Position numbers and translations under genes: made by a program. Shown piece by piece: positions 19,646 through 27,500 of a stretch of 27,500 bases of DNA. The stretch lies in the NCBI GenBank assembly GCA_012295275.1, contig CM022670.1:4512264-4539763 (forward strand), read 5' to 3'. The notes under the pieces were generated by a model. That model did not search any database. It was not told the origin of the DNA and saw nothing but the letters and a program-made list of their open reading frames with translations. Within the stretch, counting starts at the first letter, position 1; each line of letters starts with the position of its first letter. The stretch comes from Chrysomallon squamiferum. Lineage: Eukaryota > Mollusca > Gastropoda > Neomphalida > Peltospiridae.

Positions 19646-19752
19646 TATTACTATTATTATTATTACTATTATTATTATTGCTATTATTATTATTATTACT
19701 ATTGCTCTTATTATTATTATTACTATTATTATTATTGTTATTATTATTGTTT
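19396..19752. repeat. Long TTA array with ACT/GCT variants
   Basis: About 300 bases of TTA triplets with interspersed TTACTA, TTGCTA and TTGCTC variant units, preceded by T-rich sequence. Uninterrupted poly-Leu and poly-Ile frames result. It is the longest trinucleotide array in the window. Confidence 0.98.
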
Positions 19753-19759
19753 TTTAACG

Positions 19760-20340
19760 GAATGGCTTAATGGATTTTTTTATGATGAACGATTAATTAT
19801 TCATCTGCCTCGACTCTCTCTTTAGCGTTATCTTCTCCTTTTTCTCTATTTCATATATTTTTTCCCTATCTGCCTCTGCATCTGTTCGCCGATCTCTGTA
19901 AAACAGTGCTTCCATCAATATTTTTTCTCACTCTCTCATTTCATCTTTTTCCTATTTACTTTTACATCAGTCTACATCATTTACACAATTTCGCATACAA
20001 AAATGTTCAAAAACTCACTCTACATCTTAGAACTCTGATAACAAAAAATGAATGCACAAATAATGATAATATTCAAGATGACCAGACATTTTATCATTAA
20101 TTCGCTTCTGACAGCAGATTTTCTAAAATTAAACATACTGAAATGAAACCTAGACAAATCAGACGTTTTATGAGAAAAAAAAAGTTAATGATGTAAACCA
20201 ATTCTGTCGGCTTTTGTAACCAATTCCAGACATTATTTTTGTGTCTATAATTATCTGATAAAGGATAATTGGAAGCACTTTGAACATTTGTAATTTTAGC
20301 TAATGAATACCCAGAAAAGGTTCTGGTGACTGTTGGTGTT
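19760..20340. other. Unique sequence, no gene seen
   Basis: Pyrimidine-rich start (19800-19960), then AT-rich unique DNA. AATTATC (20249-20255) faces GATAATT (20264-20270), forming a small hairpin with GATA cores. No coding frame of interest. Confidence 0.5.
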
Positions 20341-20354
20341 AAATAAAATATCGA

Positions 20355-20388
20355 TCATCATCAGCAGCAACAGCTACAACAGCAACAG

Positions 20389-20427
<39 letters not shown>

Positions 20428-20485
20428 CAACAACACAACAGCAGCAGCAGCAGCAGCAGTAGCTACTGCTACTGTTACTACTAAT
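20355..20485. repeat. CAG/CAA trinucleotide array
   Basis: CAG and CAA triplets mixed over about 105 bases, then AGTAGCTACTGC. On the + strand one frame reads Gln-rich then Ser-rich without a stop from about 20347 to a TAA near 20482, but there is a TAA just upstream and no ATG, so it is not a gene by itself. Confidence 0.95.
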
Positions 20486-20625
20486 ATTTGCTTATGAAAT
20501 AATAGTCCTTCTGTCTTTATCAGTCACTGACATGAAAGGTAGAAGTAAAAGAGACAGAGGAAGTTAGAGAAGGACAGAACAACAGAAAGACATGAGAGAG
20601 AAGAAGTAGGGAGGAAAACAGACAA

Positions 20626-20630
<5 letters not shown>

Positions 20631-20697
<67 letters not shown>
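20631..20697. repeat. (GA)n dinucleotide tract
   Basis: About 33 GA units, preceded by purine-rich degenerate sequence from about 20530. Confidence 0.97.
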
Positions 20698-20699
<2 letters not shown>

Positions 20700-21199
20700 G
20701 GAGTTATGATTAAGATGATGAGTGTTAATTAACGACGATTCAACAGTTAAGCCTATTCCGAATTCCAAATTTCACAAAAATCATTTATTATCCTGTCTAG
20801 AATCAAACATTTCTTTTTCCTTTATTTTTTCCCCGTTCATTCTTTAATTTTATATGTTTGTCTGTGTGTAAGCGCGTTTTGATTGTCTGCGTGTGTTTCA
20901 GAAACCAGACGAGTCCTTTCAGTGGCTGGGATAACTAAATGGAAACAGAAACTGGAATTGTAAATAATAACCTCATTATTTTACATATTTGCTTCATAGC
21001 TCTGTGAAGTGTCAACCGATCAATTCCGAAGACGTCGAAAATACACACTCCACGATAATAAGCACATCCATAATATAGCAACACGTACTATTATAGAGTA
21101 ATGTTCTTTTCACTGGAATTGCCTTATTTTTGTGTAATTTCTAAATTACATGCTCCGGTGGCAAAGGAAATGCTTTTAATACTTTGCCAAGATAGTTGT
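20700..21199. other. Unique sequence, no gene seen
   Basis: Ordinary-complexity DNA with no coding frame, RNA gene or strong motif recognised. Confidence 0.5.
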
Positions 21200-21420
21200 T
21201 TATAAAGCTTATTAAATGGGGCTTTGACGCTTAATTCTAAAATAGCGCGGACAATTTTCTCTGCCGCCATTTACCGGGAAGACGAAAAGTGTATAAATAC
21301 AATGTATGTGACCGCGTGTAATTACGTGCACTCGAAACTGTTGTCCATAAATAACGCAGACAGCCAGCAGTGGATTATCCTTCACTGTGGAGAAATCTCT
21401 CTGTTCTCGCAAATTGTGTT
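21200..21420. promoter_or_regulatory. High-complexity island with YY1-like and TAATTA cores
   Basis: GCCGCCATTT at 21263-21272 is the complement of an ATGGCGGC YY1 core. GTGTAATTACGTGCAC near 21317 contains TAATTA (21319-21324) beside an ACGTG core. CCATAAATAA near 21342 is a Hox/MEF2-like A/T site. CpG content is raised. Short overlapping frames on both strands have no recognisable product. Confidence 0.35.
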
Positions 21421-21446
21421 AATGTGTCAGTGGTTTAAAATTCCAG

Positions 21447-21494
21447 ATTTATTTATTTATTTATTTATTTATTTATTATTATTATTTTTTTTTT
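21447..21494. repeat. (TTTA)n then TTA and T run
   Basis: About eight TTTA units, then TTATTATTATT and a T12 run. Confidence 0.97.
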
Positions 21495-21559
21495 TAAAGA
21501 AAATAATAATACATATGTCATCCCTCCCTCTCTTTAGCTTTATCTTATGTGTGTTCATA

Positions 21560-21712
21560 CGTGTGTATTTATATATGTATATATGTGTGTAACGATTTAT
21601 ATATGTTTTCAAGAATGCATGTATGTATGTATCGATGCATGTATATATTTATGTAAATATGTATGAATCTATGTATGTATGTATGTATGTATGTATGTAT
21701 GTATGTATATAT
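21560..21712. repeat. TATG/TATA array
   Basis: Degenerate TATG, TGCATG and ATGTATATAT units ending in a clean (TATG)n of about 12 units. Complementary in type to the CATA arrays near 300 and 3000-3440. Confidence 0.95.
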
Positions 21713-21837
21713 AACTGTATTTACGTGCTCCGAATAAAATTGTCTATATAAATGAAATTGTTGAATCTTGTATTTTATGACCTAATAAACGAGTTTTAAG
21801 AATCTTGCTTCAATGAAAATAAAGATGACCAAATGAA

Positions 21838-21879
21838 TAAAAAAATAAAAATAAAAAATAAAAAATGAAAAAATAAAAG
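21838..21879. repeat. A-rich AAAAAT units
   Basis: Tandem A-run/T units with one TGAAAA variant. Confidence 0.9.
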
Positions 21880-22361
21880 TGGTAGCCTGTATTTTCTTCG
21901 TGCAATGTCCTAGTTATTTTCAAGGATTTTCGTCAAAATTATCTTTCAGAACTGAATTCAAACAATGTATTGATGATGTTTTCGTCTTTTGTTTGATGTT
22001 TATTTAATTATTTTTTTTCATGATTTTTAAAAACAAAAATTATGCACGACCAAAATAAAAGTAAATAAATAAACACAGCGAGAGAGATGTTAATAAACAT
22101 CTGAGTGTTCAACATATTTTCCAGTTTTTTAAACAAAATTTCCCTAAACACTATTAGATCGATTATACCAAAAACATGTCTGTAACTTCTACTGTTTTCG
22201 CACTGCAAAGACACTGCAGGGAAAAGAAAAATAATAAAAGTTTGACTTGAGGGAGATTCTACGAGACTAACACTTTTGAGAAATAACGTGCTGGTTTTTC
22301 CTAAGCTTTTGTAAAAATTAAACATGAGCACAGCGTAAATGAGTCTAGGAAAGAATTATCC
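21880..22361. other. AT-rich unique sequence with chance-length minus-strand frame
   Basis: A minus-strand ATG frame at 22325-22008 encodes 105 residues and ends in a hydrophobic stretch followed by a basic tail. An open frame of this length is about what AT-rich DNA of this size gives by chance. No domain is recognisable and no splice or promoter context supports it. Confidence 0.35.
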
Positions 22362-22407
22362 CTTGTGAATAACGGGGATTCGTTTGACGAACGAATCACT
22401 TTACAAG
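22362..22407. other. Nested stem-loop
   Basis: GATTCGTT (22377-22384) and AACGAATC (22390-22397) are perfect 8-bp arms around the loop TGACG. An outer pair, CTTGT (22362-22366) and ACAAG (22403-22407), frames them. The inner stem is CpG-containing and stands out from its AT-rich surroundings. Confidence 0.6.
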
Positions 22408-22470
22408 TGTTGAATGATTAGTACATGCGAGAAAAGACTAAATGTTATTTATAGATGAATATAGACTGCG

Positions 22471-22517
22471 TGTGTATGTGTGTGTGTGTGTGTGTGTGTC
22501 TGTGTGTCTCTGTGTGT
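22471..22517. repeat. (GT)n with TC interruptions
   Basis: GT run followed by CTGTGTGTCTCTGTGTGT. Confidence 0.95.
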
Positions 22518-22529
22518 AAATGACAGAGA

Positions 22530-22999
22530 GAAAGAAAGTGTTACATATTTGAAAATATTTGATTTTAAGGTATATTTTTTCGTACAGCATAGTACTAGAG
22601 ACCGAGGGATAAACAATATGCCAGTATTTATTGTCTCGCTTGTTAATTAGTAATATTAATTCAATATAATTAATAAGAAAGCTGGCTGTTTGCTTTTAAC
22701 GTTTGTTTTTATTCAGAAATCAAAGAAGACTGAAATTCAAACAGCAGGTAGAAATATTTTGTGCGTATTCTACAAGACTCATAAAATGTGATTAAGATTA
22801 AAACATTTCTTTTAAATAAAAAATATATATTGAGAAATGTATCATTAAACTGTATGTTAGCCAACCGCTGAGAACACAGAACTACAACAGCCAAAAATAA
22901 AACCCAGTTCTTATTGATTAAACAGACAAAAAAAGAGGACATAATAAAGAATAACGGACATTAAACGTCATGGGCAACTTAGCGAAATCATCAGAGAAT
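22530..22999. other. AT-rich unique sequence, no gene seen
   Basis: No coding or RNA feature recognised. The minus-strand frame at 22709-22942 is short and featureless. Confidence 0.5.
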
Positions 23000-23360
23000 A
23001 TTTGCTAAGATATTAACAGTCAAAATAACAAAAGGCTGTAGTTTATTGGTGTTTTGAAAAGCCGTTACATATTGGAATCAGAGAGATGATGTTCTGTTAT
23101 GGCACAGTTGGAAATCTCTTTCCATTTCCATTCTCCAGCGGCAGAACAGCGGTGACCAATAAAACTACTTGTTGTGTGTCTCCGGACGCCAATTTCGTCA
23201 AATCTGATGGCGTCATTCTTTAGTTAATTGTAGGAAAGTAGCTACAGAAGACGATTTATGGAGTTAAAGATTATAAGAAACATGGAAAGAAAGTGGATTT
23301 ATGGAAATGCGACTTGAGTACAGTGGTTTATTTTGTACTGAGTCACGCTGCAAACGCGGA
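23000..23360. other. High-complexity island, candidate regulatory DNA
   Basis: Unique sequence with balanced composition in its middle (23120-23215), containing GACCAATAAA (CCAAT-box core), CTCCGGACGCCAATTTCG and TGATGGCGTCATTC. The left edge (23007-23027) carries a 20/21 match to the arm of the foldback element at 12892-12931. Confidence 0.3.
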
Positions 23361-23389
23361 CAAAGTTATTCTAATTTTGAAAATAATGG

Positions 23390-23677
23390 TTTTTTATTTT
23401 TTTTTTTTTTTTTATATTCTTTTTAAATTTACAATAGTTATCGCTGACTGATGTATACTAATATATGTACTCAACTGATGATAACCACCATTTGTTGATT
23501 ACTTAATTTGGGGACGTTCATTTTTTTTTTTCTTTCTTTCTTTCTTTCTAAATTTATTTATTTATTTTATTATTATTATTAAAAAAAAAAAGTATTTATA
23601 TTTTTAAATTATTGTTATTATTATTATTTTTTTTTTTTACTCTAACGACCTGTTTGATTCCAAAATGAAATGAAATG

Positions 23678-23714
<37 letters not shown>

Positions 23715-23760
23715 ACAACAACACCGTATTAGATAGACAGATAAATAAATAAATTAATTA
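23390..23760. repeat. Low-complexity T, TTTC, TTA and A31 tracts
   Basis: T-rich run at about 23391-23414, T/TTTC at 23521-23550, TTTA/TTA and A runs to 23590, ATT and T runs to 23639, then A31 at 23678-23708 followed by AAATAAATAAATTAATTAAT. Confidence 0.9.
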
Positions 23761-24005
23761 ATTTTTAACAATATTTTTGTGATGATTTAATTGGCAAAAC
23801 TATTAAAAAACCCGGCGGTGCCGTCCATTTCCTTCACATTAACTACAAACTATAAACTTTCGAGCATTTTCATTTTCTCAACCTCCATGCTTAGAAGAAC
23901 AAACATACTTCATAAAGCAAATTTTGAAAACAATATATTTCGATGCATATCAAGATTGAAAAACAAATACAATGAACTTGCCTAACCTTTCTTCTATCTT
24001 TCTTG

Positions 24006-24040
<35 letters not shown>

Positions 24041-24042
24041 TG
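24006..24042. repeat. (TTTC)n
   Basis: Nine TTTC units ending in TTTGG. Confidence 0.97.
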
Positions 24043-24072
24043 GTTTTGACCAAATTATTCTTAGTCAAAAGC

Positions 24073-24360
24073 ATGAAAAATCAAACAAACGCATTTCCTA
24101 AGATACCTAACAAAAACAAGAACCTTGTGTTTAATACGGCCTACGAAATAAAAATTCTACGCGTTTCTTTATTACAACTCTTTCAGTTTTGTACTCGCGT
24201 CGTGTTTAATAACACAAGCGTCCTTGAATGTCATCACTTCGAGAAATACTCACTCTGTCTGATGCTTGTATCGAACGCAACCTTACGTTGCTGTTTTGTT
24301 TGTTTGCCGAGCATAACAAGCGTTGGGAAAAATAACACCTTCTGCAGAAATGATTTTTAA
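24073..24360 (+). other. Unrecognised 95-residue open frame
   Basis: Begins at ATG and ends TAA without relying on a microsatellite. Its composition is mixed: basic and Asn-rich at the start, with about six Cys in the second half. No domain, signal peptide or transmembrane segment is recognisable, and no acceptor or promoter signal frames it. Its length is within chance expectation for AT-rich DNA. Confidence 0.1.
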
Positions 24361-24690
24361 TAACTTCTCACATCTGATAAAAATGCTTTTTATCGAAATT
24401 CCTTAAACATGTTATTGACAAAGCCAGCCGAGAGAGTGTTTGGTAGCTGGAGACTTTACGTGCATATCACGTTTCACAATGTTTGTGAAAGAAGGTACGC
24501 TGTTGTTTATTTTATAAAAATGTATGTAGATGTATAACTACATGCCCAACATGGCCAAAAGACAAATTATTAAGTGGCAGAATATGTTCAAGGAATTTTT
24601 TTAAAAATGTAATAAATGTCACATTAAATAAAATTACTTGTTACTTTACACACATTAAATTGTAGCCAAAAGATATATAAGTGAGTGTGT
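24361..24690. other. AT-rich unique sequence with small palindrome
   Basis: TTTCACAA-TGT-TTGTGAAA (24472-24490) is a perfect inverted repeat with 8-bp arms. Otherwise no feature. Confidence 0.5.
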
Positions 24691-24756
24691 GGATAGAAAA
24701 AAAAAAAAAAAAGGATCTTATGATTTTTTTTTTCATCATAAAATCAGAACAACTTG

Positions 24757-24830
24757 TAAAATGTTTTTACATGTCTGTGTGTTTGTACATGTATGTATAT
24801 GGTGTGTGTGTGTGTATATGTGTATGCCCT
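24757..24830. repeat. TATG/GT short repeat
   Basis: Imperfect ATGT/GT units. An A run of about 15 bases lies just upstream near 24699-24713. Confidence 0.85.
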
Positions 24831-25201
24831 TCGCAGAACTGAATATTGGATTCGATTCAAAATCGTCACGAAGCTTCTATTCGGTTCGATTTGATTTGTT
24901 ATTGCAGATTAAACTGGACAAACTGAAAAAAGACTTACAAATTATCTGCGGTCCGTTATTAACAAACAATAAACAACGTAAGAAAAAATCTCTGAACTCC
25001 TCAAATTTTAAGATAAAATTCGTATAAAAAAAAAAAATTATCCAAATATTACTATTATCTTACTCATTTATTAGCTTGCTGATTACATGCTCATTATGTA
25101 AACTTAGCCTTGTGTAATCATGTTAATCGCCCTACAAGCACAGTGAATATTTATAACATTTATCTGTTTTCATTTACTGAGTATTCGTTCGGAAACCTGA
25201 G

Positions 25202-25203
<2 letters not shown>

Positions 25204-25296
<93 letters not shown>
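25204..25296. repeat. (TC)n dinucleotide tract
   Basis: About 42 clean TC units, one TTTC interruption, then a short TC tail. Confidence 0.98.
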
Positions 25297-25372
25297 GTGT
25301 ATGTATGTATGTATGTACGTATGTGCTTACATAGGTAATCATATTGTATGTATGTGTGTGGATGCGTGTATC
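25297..25372. repeat. TATG repeat
   Basis: GTATGTATG units degrade into TATGTGTGTGGATGCGTG, directly abutting the TC tract to form a compound microsatellite. Confidence 0.92.
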
Positions 25373-25439
25373 GCTAATGCTCGTGCTCATTGACGTATTT
25401 TCTATTCGTATGATCTTTACAATCATTTATAACGTATAT

Positions 25440-25860
25440 TTAAATTCATAAAATTGCGAATATATCATTTCAGATTTGGCTTTCCATTGTCATTTCCATC
25501 CAGCCCATTTTGTTCTTAATACGAAAACAATGAAGAGATTACAAACGAATTTCCTCAAATGGCTCGTCACATTGTATTATTTTGTATCCAAGCGGCCATA
25601 ACGCCTCTATTACAGGATTCACGTTGATTAATGCCCCCAGTCCATCGCGTATTGTAATTTTCAACCATCTAAGATTTCACGACAAGCTGCTAATCAATCA
25701 AGCTCACATCCGGGAATACCCGAGGTCACAAGGTCACTGATAATCCATGGCTCGAGACCAGGTGTCGCTTCTGACAATGAAAAAACAGGAAAAATGATTT
25801 GTCGACGCACGCGTGTTGACACTGCACGCGCTGGTTTGTCAGGATATGTAGACAAGGTAA
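25440..25860. promoter_or_regulatory. High-complexity island with DR2 nuclear-receptor element
   Basis: The longest clean non-repetitive, CpG-containing segment in the right half. AGGTCA at 25723-25728 and AGGTCA at 25731-25736 are separated by CA, an exact direct repeat with two-base spacing (DR2), the arrangement preferred by RXR heterodimers including RAR (family knowledge). Nearby are CTAATCAATCAA (about 25690), GTTGATTAATGCC (about 25624), GCGTATTGTAATTTTCAACC, and ACGCACGCGTGTTGACACTGCACGCGC (about 25806-25830), each a plausible homeodomain or forkhead-type or CpG-rich site. No coding frame crosses it. It is a strong candidate enhancer or conserved non-coding element, by inference. Confidence 0.5.
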
Positions 25861-25965
25861 CTGTTTTCCGATTAGCAAGGACTAAGTCATTATTTTGTAT
25901 TTTGTGTTAAAATGCATTAAAAAATATATTTCTTATTAATATGGCCAGGTAGCCCAGTAGTGGTA

Positions 25966-26020
25966 ATGATGATGATGATAACTAAGACCATAATTAAAAA
26001 TACATACTTGTTGTTGTTGT

Positions 26021-26070
<50 letters not shown>

Positions 26071-26101
26071 CAAGGAGAATTATTATTATTATTATTATTA
26101 T
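25966..26101. repeat. GAT / GTT / AAT / CAA / ATT array with hairpin symmetry
   Basis: A short GAT run, then CTTGTTGTTGTTGTTAT, about 15 AAT units, AACAACAAG, and finally about seven ATT units. The GTT and CAA ends are inverted copies, and the AAT run can pair with the trailing ATT run, so the block is strongly self-complementary. Confidence 0.93.
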
Positions 26102-26197
26102 CCATCCATGTATAAATTTCATAACATTCATTATTACGCGTGTCAACTTTTAAATTTTATTGTTGGTGTCAGTCTGTATGTGCATGTACGTGCGTAA

Positions 26198-26200
<3 letters not shown>

Positions 26201-26239
<39 letters not shown>
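26201..26239. repeat. (GT)n
   Basis: About 19 GT units followed by TAAGCTAGACAGAGACACAG. Confidence 0.97.
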
Positions 26240-26241
<2 letters not shown>

Positions 26242-26640
26242 AGCTAGACAGAGACACAGAAAGAGAGAGGCAGCGAGAGAAAGTGTTAGGCAGGTTTCTG
26301 TGAGTTGCTAGGATTGCCAGTTAATTGCATTAAACGCTCTTTGGAACAACCGACAGTAGACTGTTATTGATGCCAGACTATAGTCTATTTATAACTGAAC
26401 ACAGCAGTTCCATTAAACCACAAATAAAATTATAAAATCTCTTTTCATTTATCCTTTTATTGTTTTATTTTTTTTTCCCTCAAATCTCGTAATGTTTTGT
26501 TAAATTTTACAATATTAATAGTAAAAAATAAAAAATAAAAAAAATTATGTTATGATGTATTTTTTCTTGTTGTTGTTGTTTTTCATTCAATTTCTTCATC
26601 TTTTATTTTTCATTTCTATCTACATACTTGTTCCTTTAAT
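26240..26640. other. Unique then T-rich sequence
   Basis: AGACTATAGTCT at 26375-26386 is a perfect 12-bp palindrome. From about 26440 the sequence becomes T-rich with A-run/T units (26521-26543) and a short GTT run (about 26568-26582). No gene seen. Confidence 0.5.
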
Positions 26641-26659
26641 TATTACCACGAGGAAAAAT

Positions 26660-27380
26660 GCTTCATAATTCAGATTTACATGATACTAGCACGTGTTCGT
26701 TGTTGCACATGTTTCTGAGTACACAGGCAAACAAGATTCCCATAACATAAACACAAACAAGAATGTCAGAGGAGAACCCTGGACACCCAGCAGGCAGCAC
26801 CTGACTAATTGCGTATATGATTTTTGTGACGTCTGCTGCCTCGTTCTCTTTGTTCACGGCATCTACGACTGGAACCGGAACCATCAGGAGCTGTCATGTG
26901 ACACTTTACGACCCCGATCTGGAACTCATTTTCTATGAAGTCACGTTTAATCATCTTTACAGAATGTCGGTCTCACGTACCAGTTAAATAAATTCCGTTC
27001 GCCTTAGTGAAGAAGAAGAAAAAAATGTTTTGGATTCTTGTAGCAGCCCCGACGTCTTTTGACGACTTGCATCACCAGGAAGACTGGCAAGTCTAGGAAA
27101 ACATGTTTTCTGCGGTTTTGAATACTGAGAGCGGAACAGAGTGAAAAGACAAGGGTTTTATATAGTGTAGCGAAGGGGAAACGGCCGCTTTAATTAAGCA
27201 AGCGACGTCTGCTACTTGAACCGCGCTGAGTTAGATAAAGAAAACGTGCTTTGACGAATCTTTGAAAGAAAACTCGTAGAGGACAGAAAAGTGATTGGAC
27301 TTACAGGCGCGGAGATACAATTTCACAAAACGAGACTCATTAATTGTGGAAGATATTATTTTCCGAGTGAAATGGATTTC
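26660..27380. other. Long high-complexity CpG-containing island
   Basis: About 700 bases with no simple repeat beyond a short GAAGAA. CpGs are frequent (GACGTC twice, GGCCGC, GCGCGG). GTTTTATATAGTGTAGCG near 27159 contains a TATA-like core. The 10-mer GACGTCTGCT occurs at about 26829 and about 27204. Short overlapping frames on both strands at 26663-26938 have no recognisable domain. It could be a promoter-proximal region or untranslated exon of a neighbouring gene; nothing here proves that. Confidence 0.35.
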
Positions 27381-27387
27381 ATTATTT

Positions 27388-27405
27388 AAAAAAAAAAAAA
27401 AAAAA
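27388..27405. repeat. A18 homopolymer
   Basis: Uninterrupted A run after ATTATTT. Confidence 0.95.
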
Positions 27406-27449
27406 CAAGAAGAGAAGAGACATTTGGGGTCACCGTCCTGGATTTGATT

Positions 27450-27470
27450 ATAGCTCAGTGGGTTGCAGTA
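27450..27470 (+). other. Pol III A-box-like sequence at window edge
   Basis: TATAGCTCAGTGGGTTGCAG resembles the 5' part of a tRNA or tRNA-derived SINE (A box TRGCNNAGYNGG). No B box (GGTTCRANNCC) is seen in the remaining 30 bases, and the window ends where one would be due. Only a resemblance. Confidence 0.15.
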
Positions 27471-27500
27471 AAAATACCAAAGGAAAATATCTGTCTATAA

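Noticed and set aside
19395-19770. 120- and 102-residue poly-Ile/poly-Leu open frames
   Set aside because: Entirely produced by the TTA array read in different frames.
22008-22325. 105-residue minus-strand frame with hydrophobic C-terminus and basic tail
   Set aside because: A rough stop-codon estimate for this AT-rich composition gives about one such frame per window by chance. It has no domain, no splice or promoter context, and its sequence is typical of translated AT-rich DNA.
24073-24360. Cys-containing 95-residue frame considered as a secreted small protein
   Set aside because: No signal peptide at the N-terminus and no ordered Cys pattern; length compatible with chance. It is listed only as a low-confidence frame.
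24870-24900. GGTTCGATTTG, similar to a tRNA B box
   Set aside because: Lacks the conserved CC end and no A box lies upstream at tRNA spacing.

Overview
The window reads as non-coding animal DNA, most likely from a mollusc and plausibly a cephalopod such as an octopus. That placement is an inference from texture: strongly AT-rich sequence, microsatellites of nearly every class every few hundred bases (near-perfect CT/GA runs of 70-115 bp, TTA/AAT arrays up to about 300 bp, CATA/TATG and TATA/CACA mosaics), long A or T homopolymers, and no bacterial-style gene organisation. No sequence match was run, so the species is not established.

I find no protein-coding gene I can name. Almost every open reading frame is a microsatellite read as protein (poly-Ser/Leu, Arg-Glu, Tyr-Ile-His, poly-Ile or poly-Leu). 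The few with mixed composition (about 2692-2876, 4000-4236, 6743-6982, 24073-24360 on +, 22008-22325 on -) are no longer than chance gives in DNA this AT-rich and carry no recognised domain. The window is best read as an intergenic stretch or one very long intron. One segment, 15426-15551, is bounded by a good 3' splice site and a good 5' splice site and could be a non-coding or 5'UTR exon.

Between the repeats are islands of higher-complexity, higher-GC, CpG-containing sequence that look like candidate cis-regulatory or conserved elements: about 900-1445 (TATA-like box at its right edge) and 1490-1830, 7885-7990, 9690-10140, 11840-12060, 13300-13500, 14280-14480 (perfect YY1-type site flanked by inverted CAAGGTCA sites), 16480-16890, 17640-18040 (POU octamer), 18880-19090, 21200-21420, 23000-23360, 25440-25860 (nuclear-receptor DR2), and 26660-27380. 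Dense homeodomain, POU, YY1 and nuclear-receptor type motifs would fit the regulatory surroundings of a developmental gene, but this is unproven.

The two most distinctive structures are side by side. At 11455-11827 the nonamer TAT(C/T)GATTA occurs six times, all in one orientation, plus two single-change variants; this is either a homotypic Cut/Onecut-type binding-site cluster or a decayed minisatellite. At about 12646-12983 is a foldback element with perfect 40-bp inverted arms, an 18/19 second inverted pair and a perfect 25-bp direct repeat of its flank; a 20/21 match to part of its arm recurs 10 kb away at 23007-23027, suggesting a dispersed repeat family. If transcribed it would form strong double-stranded RNA, which is of interest in cephalopods because of their extensive A-to-I editing.
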